64,000 bases of DNA from Haliotis asinina (lineage: Eukaryota; Mollusca; Gastropoda; Lepetellida; Haliotidae): contig NC_090281.1 of NCBI RefSeq assembly GCF_037392515.1, positions 43,810,645 through 43,874,644 on the forward strand, read 5' to 3'. This document shows positions 22,601-34,600 of this stretch, one piece after another. A model generated the notes under the pieces. The model saw nothing but the letters and a program-made list of their open reading frames with translations. It did not search any database and had not been told where the DNA came from. Numbering within the stretch: the stretch's first letter is position 1; the number at the start of each line of letters is the position of its first letter. Made by a program: the position numbers and the translations under genes.

Positions 22601-25600
22601 GACTTCTTTCACTGATCGCGCGCCATCATAAGGAATACCCAACCCGTGGTTCGGCCCCTGCAAACGCCAATCCGTCTTCGGGTTTATTTCGAATTCATTG
22701 CAAATACGTTCGTAGACCCGTCTATCGTACGGGTTGTTTGTTGCGTCCCACGCTTTGTCCTGTGGGAGGGGGGCGCTGATCTCTTTAAGGATACGTCTGA
22801 CCTGGTAGTACACGTGGAACTTGAACACAGACTGACTCAGCGGTCCACGCCGAGTGTCGGCCAATGTCACACCACACCCCGTTGTAGCGCACCACACGGC
22901 AAAGTTGAATTGATTCTGCCAGAACTGCATAGGGTTGTTGAACCAAGCGTGGACTGCCTTGATGTTAGTCACCGAAAGCTTATACTTATCGAACACATCT
23001 AAAAGCTGGGCATTGAAATACAACTCAGGAGCAACCACGATCTTCATGGGGGAGAAATCTACGTCCAGTTTAGGGTAAAACACACCAGGGGAATACATTT
23101 TAAAACTATTATATAATGAACATATATACTCTAACATGTACATAACACTTCCAGGAATAACGAGCGGTGAGGCCGTTCAGCTGACGCACGCGATCGATAA
23201 CACGTCAGGCCAACTCGAAGTCGCACTCTGCGATATCACCTACCTACCGCAATGGACTAACATCAATATCAGCAACAATAAGCTGTTCGTTAGTGGAACT
23301 CGCAGCCAGATAACTGACGGCTACTACAGCGTGTGCTCTCTAAACGACGAGGTCTTCAAACCCCTGGGAGCCGAACTCAAGATGAACGACTCAAACGGCA
23401 CAGTGGTGTTAATCAACAACGGAAGAACCTCATTGAGGCTCGGCCGACCATTAGCGAGGATACTCGGTATGTCTCCTGACGAGATAAAACCAACAACAAC
23501 CGTCACAGGCACGAAGGTACCCGATCTAGTACCGTACCGAGAGCTGTACATTCATCTCGGTCAGGTGAGCACAACGTACAACATTCAAGGAGGTCACCCT
23601 TCCACTATACTGAGAGCAGTGCCGGTGAAAACTGAGAAATTCAACGACGGTAGAACCGAGTCGTTTTCACCCCGGCAGTATAAGAGATTAACCCAGGGCA
23701 ACATACCTGAGTTGACAATATCGGTGTTAGATATAAATCATAATCCTGTAAATATAGGATACCTCAGCTTAACGCTTCATGTAAAATGACCAGCGCACAA
23801 GGGCCCGGAGTGAAAAAATGCGTCAATATCGGGATCTCCGACCTTGGAGACACGCGCGGTTTCGACGCTCCCGGAGTAGATGGTAAATCGTACGCCTTGC
23901 AACTGAAAAACAACATTTACAAACGCGTTGAAATCCCCTCCGGTGGAACCCTAAGTGATATAGTAGATACCACAAGAGCAACAGTCAACACTAAGTACAC
24001 CCTTGTCAACACCGGTGATAATAATTGGGTAATATACCCATCGTTCGGAGGTAAACTGTTCGACTTAGACGATGTTGAGAGCACTACCATCGCCCGAAAC
24101 AAGCCATATATGCTCGTCTTCACCGAAGATGACAAGTGGGTGTTGTTACCCGATAACAACTGGTTTATCAATATTAGACTCGTCTCCCCCTACGTGTTCA
24201 CTGATAACAAAGACAACCACCTAAACAAAGTCGTGAACAATGGAACCCTGCTCGTGGCTTACGTCCCAACTCAGAGACGTAGCATAGTCGTCAGCCCAGT
24301 CAACACTATAGCAGCCCACATGCTATCGAGTAAACCAGCCATACAAAACGTGAAATTGCAGTTGGTGTCTGAATTCGAAGGTGTGGTCACTATACTAGAG
24401 GATCTACCGGCAAACTCAACACTGATCATCAAAGTCTACCTAGGGGAACCATCGGGGAATGATGTCGAGATCGTGAAGGGGATCAAACTCGGGTGGGTGA
24501 AACGACACCAGTATCAAGTTTGCAACGTTTACGTGCGGGTGGGTGTCGACTCCAAGACCAGTCTGCAGGGGGTCAACGTGATCGTGGAAAACAAGATATC
24601 ACTAATCAATATCTTCCTACCTGACAACATACACTTCATGGGTATGAAGTTAACCCCTGAATTATTATCAGAAAACCAGTTGGAAATTATATCGTAATAG
24701 TATAATAATGACCAGTCATCATCCCAACACTACACTTAACGACTTAGGAGATACGGAGGGATTCGATCAGCCTGGTGAGGAAGATGAATTATATATCCTG
24801 CACTTCAAAGACAACGTGTACAGACGGGTGCCATTACCAGATTTAAAAGAGCCCAAATGGCTGATCAACTTAACACTCGCCTCACCTTATATCACATTAA
24901 AAGAGGGGGGTGGAGGATTGGGGTTTGTCTCTAAGATTAGGAATAACGGTATCTGGCCCGGGGATTTCATTCTGGAGCATAACGTGAATAAAGTAGCTAC
25001 GATAGATTTTAGGGAAGAAAAAATTTTGTTAAGTACTGGAACAGTAGATCATAAATTAACATTTAACAGTAATCTTTATCCCCAGAGTGTTCTTGATAGA
25101 ACATCCTACTCCTACACAATCATCATAGAAGTCGTCTTTATGTATTTTGACAATGAAAACTCCTCGAAAGGACAACAAATTTTACCCGGGTTGGTAATAC
25201 ACTGGTATACCGAACACGTAGGTCAATATTGCCGTATTGTTATACAACGGGATACCCCCACGGGTCCTATAAACCGTTTAATAAGCCTCCGTGGGGTTTT
25301 TATTACAACAGAAAAGTCTATTAGCCTCTCACCTCTTAGCATTAGTTATAATCTATCCCTTGTAGGTTTCAAATACATTGATAGAGTATTAACTGAAACC
25401 CAATTAAAATATCTTTCAAAATATATATTATAGGATGGGTCTGTACCCAGTCATAGAGGAAGTAGCGAAGACGCTGGAAACCGTAGATGGGTTCCGCTTG
25501 AGGCAGTTATGTGATGTGAAACGTCAACTAGAACAAGACCGTGACACGCGGAAAGCACTATGTAAAAAGTACAATAGAGTTTTCAATATCGTGGACGGGG

Positions 25601-28600
25601 CTGACACTACCCTTATGGCAACCAGCATGGGACTAGGGGCGGCAGGCGTTGGGTTGTTGGCTACCATCGTGGCTGCACCTATAGTGCTAGGTATTGAAAT
25701 AACGGCTGGGGTGACAGGGTTGGTAGGGTTGGCGCTTAAGTTAGTATCACGCAGACTTAATCGTAAGGCATTGAAACACGACGAGATCAGGGTTCTGGCC
25801 GAAGCAAAGCTGAACACAGTGAGTGAGCGAATTTCCACGGCACTCTCTGACAGTAAGATCTCAGAAGAGGAGTTTCGTTCAATCCTATCTGAACTCAAAA
25901 AATATAACGGAATGAAACAAGATATTCGATCCAAGTCTCGTAAGTCTGCTATCAGCGAGGACGAGAAAAAAAAGTACATAGAACAGGGGATACAAAAAGC
26001 CCAGCAAGCCTTTATTATGAACACCAAAGAGATCGTAGGCGGTTCACGTTAAACTGTTTCATCGATATAAACATAACATAGGGGAACACGAGGGCGATAG
26101 CCGTAAGCGGGCCACCGATCCTATATGGTCAGTCAAAACTTACAACATAGATAAAGTGGATATGAAAGCCGACGAACCTAACTTGTACTACTTGAGGGGT
26201 GGGCCGGGTAGGGGTTTTGTAAGAGAAGAATTATTGATCGTACCGTACGGCACAGTGTTACCTCCAACCAAGGCACAGTAATTACCGCCAACTTTTTTGT
26301 AGTAGGGGTAATAGTAGCAAGAGCTAAGGGGAACCCAACCAAAGCCTTATTTACTAAATAAGGCTTTGTAGAGACATTTTGTGAAGTGTTTTAAAACCCC
26401 CATTCCCTATACTACTAGGTAATATTATTATTAGTCTGAGTGAGGGTAACGCTCACTACAAAAACCATCTACTCTTAGGCATAAATGATTTTAAAAAAAG
26501 GGGCTTATGGGTTGAAATTTTTCCGTTTTCACATTCACCACTTGTTAATGACATTCTCCTTGCTCTTGAAAAAACTGCCAATTAATCTTACAATTACAAG
26601 CAAAACACACCCACCTTGTGTTCTGATTACCTTTTATAGCACAAAAGCAAGGGTCAACATCGGTGATTAACATCAAATACAGTAACACAATAGCACAGCT
26701 CGGATAAGACTGAGCATCAACAGTACCTGCAGCCAAGAAGCTTGCTGGCAGACTGAAACTGTGAATCCACTCCCTTCTCCATGGGTTGTAGCCACAGTTG
26801 AGGACCACCAGTTGAGCACACATCTTCAAGTTATGGATATCCTCTGGAGACACAATGTAAGACCTCTCCCTGGCTGCTCCATCCTCCAGACGAGCCTTGT
26901 TGGGGGTCAGGACTAGCAGGTTCTCTCTCCAGCACCCAAAAGTTGCTGCAAAAAGTAACATATGAAAAAGTAGAATAATGCAAACAACAAAATGACAAGT
27001 CAGATCATCTAATCAGGTCCCTTCAACTTGCAAGATGTACTAGGGACTTTGTTCTACAACTCTCCAACTGTTGCATTCAAAAGTGACGATTTATGAACAC
27101 TAATCCTATACTCTTCAGTGCAGGATGATATTAGTTGTTCACTGGTCGCGAGGGGGCCATGGGCTCATGTACCCTTGAGGTGTTCGAGGAACATAAAAAA
27201 ACCTCAAGGGTACATGAGCCCATGGCCCCTGAGGAACCAGTGAACAACATTATTTATCTTGCCGAACACCTGAATTTTATCTCCCTTCCATCAATTTTCA
27301 ATCGCAAAACATCGGTAATTTCCCTGCGTCATGTGTGATTCAATGTTATTCGAGACACAGAAGTACTACCATGAAGCACCAGACGACTTCGGAATTCCCA
27401 GCAGTGTACATTGAAAATAATACATCGCCTGTGAGCGGTGTACATTGAAAATAATAGAATAGAACTTAGCCAATCAGAGAGCAACATTCATGTGTGAGGT
27501 AAGATAAATGGTTTCAACAACCATGATAATTAGGTCAGGTGAACAAAATAACCATCCAGCCAGATTTCACTAAGAAGTGCAAACATTCTGTTCTCAGTTA
27601 AAGACAAGAGAGATGAAGTTGGTAGCATCATCTCCAAAATGAAGCTTTGGTGGTGAATAATATCCACTAGTATCATCCATTCTTATAACCAACATCAGCT
27701 TCATAATGAAAGGGAGCTAACTCCTCTTAAATGCCAGTTTCCATCCTCACAAAACAAGTAACACCGAGGATTTTGACTGAGTCTGACGAGTCTATTCATA
27801 GTCCAATCAAAATCACATTTCAAAATCAACATCAAGTACATAAACAATGGTTAATGTCATTGATATTCAAATATTTTCAAAACATGTGTACTGTCAGTTA
27901 GGTGTCAACAGATATTCTCCAAATCTGTTCATACTTTTAAGCAAGGTCAAATGTTTTGATGCACTTCACTTGGTAAGTACTGCATGATTACAACACAGAG
28001 CTTGATTATGACTGTCTTCCCTGTATGCCACACTTTTGTTGGGAACAAATGCAAATGACATGAGAGATCGAATATTAATGATGCGCCAGTAGAAGAGGTA
28101 TAGAAAGGTTCTAGCTTGTTAACAGTTAAGTTGTGCTGAACTTCCAGCCCAGTTCAGCATGTGGGGAAACTGGATTTCTTATTAAGTCAACTGCTTTGCA
28201 GGTTGAAGATGCATATTGATGGAATGGTCAAAAGGTGTAAATGATGTTTGGTTTGAAATTGCAAACTATTCATATACATATGGTAAATCCTTTCATGTTT
28301 CCTTACCTATGTGGACAATAGTAGCATTCTGTAGATCCTGCAACAAGCTGCTCTTGGTAGCATCAGTCCCAACCACTGGGTCGACATCAAGACACTCGGC
28401 CACTTGCTGCAGCGCCTTCCTGGTGTTATCTAGGTCAGACCTTGGTCGCCATGGCTGACCACGGAGCTCCACGCTACACACACAACACTCAGGCATCACA
28501 GAGAGGAACAGGAACAGGAGGTGGAAGAGGAGAGGAGGAGAGCAGAGAAAAGTGGAGGGAGAAGGGTGAGGCAAGGTGGATGGGGGAGGGTATACAGATT

Positions 28601-31600
28601 GTCAGATTGAAGTTGCAAATGTTTAATGAACCCTTGGCAAGAAGTACATTTACCTCTTCCATGCAACAGAAATTTTGATCACTATCACAGATACAAAACA
28701 TGCAACAATGTTTACACTGCTCATGAATTTATTTTTTTAACTAGAAAACTACTGTCATGGCTTGAAGACGTATTCATCAGGGTCAGCATGAGGTACAGCA
28801 TAAACTCACTTTCAGTATTTCAATGCTTAGAGAGCCAGTTTGGGATGGTGATCTGTACATTGGATGCATTTTGTGAATGAATGTTTAGTATGAATGAGTA
28901 TGTCTCTGATTCTGTATATATCATGACAAAAATCAACAAACTTTGAAGGTATTCCATTACTGTAGAAAAACTCTATATGTACAATCCTGATACTCACCTG
29001 TCCTGTATGTCAGGGCATCCATACACCACACATCTCTCCTTGCTGCTGATCTGCTGATACAGAGTCACCATCTGACTCGACGTCGTGATGTCTGTCCCAG
29101 TGGATGTCCTTGTCGTCAAGGTGGTGTATGTCTGTGTGCTCAGCATCTTCTCCGATGACACCGGATGACCAACAACTGGGTAAGGTCTTGGCGATACACC
29201 CCCAAGACCAGTCTCACCCCTCCGGCTCTCTGCTTTAGACAGCTGAGACTGAAAAGTTGCCTCCCTGCTCATAGCTACCTGAGAGTTCCTCCCCTTGTCT
29301 GGAGTTGCCAAAAGCCCTGATGTGTACAGTCTCGGGTTGGAGACATGCTTGAGATTGACTCTCTCCAGACTAGACATGCTGAGGTCACATGGTGTGATGA
29401 TCTCAGAAAACATACTCTCCCTCTTCTGTAGTGCCATAACTTTGTTGGTGCCTCCTTTTCGGGACTGGGTCCGGTCAAACTCTAGTTGGTCCTGCTGTCG
29501 GAGATGGTCCATCTCATTCTGGAGGACTTTGTCCAGTAGGAGGATGCAGGGAAGAAAGGTGATCCGGAACCGATCCATCACGTACCTGGCATTCCAGTCC
29601 TGGAGAATTCCGAATGGACAGTGACGTAGTTCCTTATCCGGTACTATCAGCAAATGGCTCATGGTATCCAAGCCAGATAAGATGTCTTCTACTGGAGCAA
29701 ACAGTATATTGTACAGCTGTCTCTGTGCAGATTTCTTGGTTTTGGGTGAAGAACTGTCATTTTCCAATGCCTTGGATGTGTCCTTTTCTTCAGATTGTTT
29801 GGCAAGTTTCCAGCTGATCTTGCGGATGTTATTCAAGTTTGAATCTGGAAGTGGGAGGGATTTGTTTTCACATTCATTGATGAGATTCTCCTTGTCATAG
29901 TCTGACAGCACTTCATCAATCAAAGTCTGGATCTGAAATAAACATGAAACATTCCATAGATGGGCATCAGTGACACTGATCAATGTATAATTAGATAATA
30001 TACTGATGGAAATAAGTAAGGAAACACCACATCATGGCAGTGTTCCTATATGTATTCTCAGATTTCCCCCCACAACACTATCCAAAGCTAGTGATGAAAA
30101 CTGGAAAGTATTGAAGAAGCATTCAAATTTTCATTCTAATGTTCCTTTATTTGTTTCTCTCAGTATATACTGACTATATCAACCAATCAAATCCTAACAC
30201 GATATGAACATGGGTGTGTTAATTGTTAGACATCTGATCGGCCACAACAATATGTCAGCTGTATGGATGGCAGCTTGTAAACAATTAAGCCTGTAGTATC
30301 CAGTGGCGATGCCACGATAACTTGATAAATCGATACATTGATACTTTTTCTAAGATGATACAATTATCGATACTTTACAAACTGTATCAATATTTAGTTT
30401 TGAAAGTATTGGTTTAAATGTGTTTATGTATCATTTACATTTTACAATTGTGTCCTGTTTTTTGATGCTATGAGAGTTGTAAATGATTATTTTTCATGCA
30501 CAAAGATGGGAAATTAGAACATCTTAATCTCTGAGAATCAAAAATGATCTTTTCATGGACAATTACTAAACATGAAATATTAATGTTCAAATTGTAACTA
30601 AATTTATGCAATAGGACCGCAAAAATCCCTACAGGACTGACATGAAAGTGACAAACCAAAAATATCACTGTATGATGTCAGAATAATCCACTGATTCACC
30701 TGAGTTTGTTATCTTGAGACCCAAGATTACTCAATACCTGAAGAAGTCTCAGCTTAAACAATAGGGATCTCGAACTACAAATGGAGTGCCAGACAATTTC
30801 TACAACATAAACACAGAACTAAAGTCTAAGGCATCATACATCTTTTCCAGACATTTTTAGGACATTTTTTTTTCTGAAACAGCCCTAGGCCCCCTTGGCC
30901 CAGAAGTGAACAGACAATTATGATACAGTCACAAAAGCCATACCTGATCTCGCATTGACATGTCCTTTCCAGGTCTTCCTGTATAGAATCTGACCAATCC
31001 CCTGCCAGGCTGCAGCACCCATAGCAACAGTGATGAGTCCAGTAGCGAATAATACAGTACAGTCCCATTCTGCTGACTCACAGAGCGATTCATTCTCTCA
31101 ACACTCCACAAATTCCGCAATGCAAGTGTACTCGGAATAGTCTGTCCTAAGGTTGACGCGTAACTGGGTAACTGGGTGACAGTCCGCTTCCTGAATCCTT
31201 CGGCAAATTGAAGACACTCCTCCTTGTTCCCAAGCTTGCTCAGAACAGACTGGATGCCATCATAACACTCCAGAAGTTGTTCATCATACCCAGCCGGCCT
31301 GTGAGTGCCCTCGTCAACATGTTCCCTGATTTTGGTTTCATAGAAAGGAATGAGTTTCTGGAAATATTTCAAAGCCTGTTCAATGTCTTGCATCTGTGTA
31401 GATGCCTGCTGAATGCAAGCGATGTTGTATTCAGCCATTGTTTGGATGTCTGTGTACCCATAATCCCTTGCAATGTCACAAGCTTGTTCGTAAAAATACA
31501 AGCTGTACTGCTTTTTCGACTGAGCACGATATGCACTGCCAAGCTTACACAACCCTGTGGACTTTGTACGACTGTCAGTCCGAGCACATGCCTTTAGCAT

Positions 31601-34600
31601 TGCCTCGTAATGCTTCATAGCAGATTCATAATCCTCCTTAAGCATGTACGAATCAGCCAGCATCTCATTAGCAATAGCAAGCATACGTTTGTCACCAAAT
31701 TTGGCTGCCATATTGATGTACTGCTCGTGGTATGTAATACTCAACTTCCAGTTTCTCAAAGCAGCATAGACCGTTCCCATGCAGCCATATGCTTGTGCAA
31801 TACCCTTTCTGTTTTTGTTTTTTTTTGATAGATTCAAGTACTGCTGATATTGTTCAAGAGCTTCTTTATAATTTCCCAAAATCTCATTCAGCATCCCAGT
31901 ATTATGATGAGATTCAGCCAAAGTTCTTCCAGTGAAGCCAAACTCTTTCATGAAACTGTTATACTTCTGTGCATGATAAACAGCTGAGTGCATATTCCCG
32001 ATAGACTTGTACGCGATGCTGAGATTCAGATGCAGCCCACACTGGAGCTCTTTTGTCCAAAAGTCAGGCAAGTTCTCATAGTGTCCCACCTCTGTGAGGA
32101 GCTCAGCTTTCAGATGCAACAGTTTCTCATAGTATATAATAGCTTGGTAGGTGTCTCCATTCTCAAGATAGAGGGTGGCCACATTGACCAATGACTTGGT
32201 CTGATAGAGCTGGTCGTGGGTAGCAACAGCCATTGAGAGGCAGTCCAAATACAGACCAATAGCCTGTTCTCTCTGACGTACACTTGTGTGAGCGTTTGCC
32301 ATAGTCAGAAGTATTTTCATCGTAATTCCTTTCTGATTTGTCTGAAACTTCTGAGCTGCTTCGAGAACACGGATGCACAAATCAAATTTCTTGCTCTGGA
32401 AGAGGCAGACGCCAACTTCACTGAGTTTTTTGTAGGCGTCCATCTCTGAAACCACAGATCATAACAAACGTTGAGTGAATGAGTGAAGGAAGCATGATTT
32501 AAGCCATGTTTTGCAATATTCCAGCAACAATATATCAATGATTATACCAATGTTGTTTTTTGCAAAAGTTATCAATCCATGCGCAGTTATAAGACATGAT
32601 ATGAATTGTGAGGAGGTTTTTGAAGTGTCTTGATTCCAGTTTCTTTTTTGACTAGCGGATTCCTATTGATTCCTAGTTTTTGTGCATCCTCCTTTTCAAA
32701 TGAATAAATGGCACCTTCAATGAAGCATATATTCTCTATACTCAACTTGATTCAGCTTTACATGACTAAGTAACTGGACATACTGAATGGCAATTATGAG
32801 TCAATATCTGACACTGATCTAAACCTTGTACTGCTGAGGAAAAGTAGACAGTTTCACAAACCAACCTTTAAGACTCTTTCTGAATTCTGATGGCATATCA
32901 CAGAGGTGAGAAGCTACAGATGCAATGTGATTGGTCAGCCTGTCAGCATCATCAAGGTCAAGGTCAAGAGCAGTAAGGAAGGAAACAAGAGCTTCTTTGT
33001 TCTGGTTGAGATGGTGAAGACAGAGCCCCAGAACATGATGTCCCTGAATAGCAAAAAAAAAAAAAATCCAAAACATCTGAGTATATGCCTAACTGCCTGT
33101 AATTAATTAAGTCTGAATTAGCAACAGTGTGGAAAAAAACCCACTGGCCCGTTAGTCCAGGGATAGTAAAAATCCAGTCAGGCCCGAGTGATTAGTGAAT
33201 TTTCATGGTGTCATTTTGTAAATATATCACTCTCTCTGACTTGTTAAGTTATAACACACTTTTTAATCATGCAAGTTGCCTGATAAAACTGTTCATCACA
33301 TTAGCAGTTTAATGATGAAATGGGTGGCTACATTCAAAAATTTGAACTAGTGAATTATTTTGTGGGCAGGCATAGCTGGTCTGACTGGCTTGCAAAATTT
33401 GGAAATTATTTTACACACTTAGGCTGGGAATACTAGTTGTTGATAGCATGAGCAAAATCACACCAACTGAGAATTGATGACATACAGCTAGGTCAATCAC
33501 AATAACCAGCCAGTAACAAGTCTAGTTATTCTTGACCAACAGCAATTCCAACACTTAAAAAATCTAAACAACTGATGGGCAAGACATAAATTCTGAGATG
33601 CAACTGAACTTCAGCAATTACATCAAATTTGGATTCGGTATTTTATAAATAATTAATAGTCTCTGTTGGAATAAATAACTGTTTACACACTTCGCATTGA
33701 ACTTTGTAAGAGAATACATTAAAATGTGTAAACCTCCATCACAAGGAAAACTCCCTGATTATCATTCGATTGGTTGTAGCAAAAACTATGTTTTACATTA
33801 CTGGCAATATTTATTACAAAATTTGGGACACACATCCCTTAAAGATTGTATTTTAAAATATCATGATTCAACTTAATGGTAATGGTTGCATCGCTGGCAA
33901 AATGTCTCTGTGAATACAATTCCATCACTGAACATTCAGGCAAAAAAATGAAGTGTTATGTGTTTTTCTAAAATAATGCTGTCAGTGGTAGCACAATGAT
34001 AATCTTCAAACAAATTGATGTATTTACTTAAACAAAACACCTGATGACCAAGTGGAATATCTGAATGGTCCACATTTATACTCTTCAAATAAAGTAGGAG
34101 ATCTACATATTTTTTTTATTTACGATTAAAAATATTCAGGAGCTTTAATGGAGTCAATCAATGTTGATATGATATTATTGTATGTTTTGAAAGTGCATCA
34201 CCATTTGCACTTCCTTACAACCATAGTTGTTTGGAATGTAGTTGCTTTTGAAAAATGACTGGTGTATGGTAAGTAATTTGCATGTATACGATTTTCATTT
34301 TAAAATAAACGACTAGAAACAAACACTAACAAATGTGTGATGCAAGATGAGTGTCAAAATTAATGTTCTAAGTGATTTCTTGACCTTCTTGAAAAAACGT
34401 CAAAATCAAGAATGAGACCCCATGCACATGTATGGGGCTATTGCGTTGTGCATATCATGCGTTGTAATTTAGAGGGTGGTAATAGAGGAAAATGGTGGAT
34501 ATAAGATGTCTGTCTTTGAAACGTTTGATAACTTTTACACTTCCTATCCAAATTGAAAGTTCATTATCCCCTACTTATAGGTAGGTAGTATATTAAAGAT

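Larger units (their letters stand above)
11696..26416. mobile_element. Complete Polinton/Maverick (adintovirus-like) element, copy B, 14.7 kb
   Basis: Bounded by 336-bp terminal inverted repeats starting AGTAGTATAGGG and a flanking AGGTA(A) duplication. It encodes DD35E integrase, protein-primed PolB, FtsK/HerA-type packaging ATPase, a double-jelly-roll capsid candidate, six small accessory ORFs and a right-hand block of structural candidates. All major genes are open. The TIRs look identical where read, so insertion is probably recent. It sits in one intron of the TPR-CHAT gene, with integrase and PolB on the same strand as the host gene. No protease gene of the adenain type was recognised. 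Confidence 0.95.
26081..26416. repeat. Right terminal inverted repeat of copy B (336 bp)
   Basis: Reverse complement of 11696-12031. It ends ...CTATACTACT and is followed by AGGTAA. The junction with element-specific sequence is at GGGGAAC. Confidence 0.9.

Noticed and set aside
32443-32455. Start of the large TPR exon used as an independent gene start
   Set aside because: The upstream exons join in phase and continue the TPR array, so it is internal.
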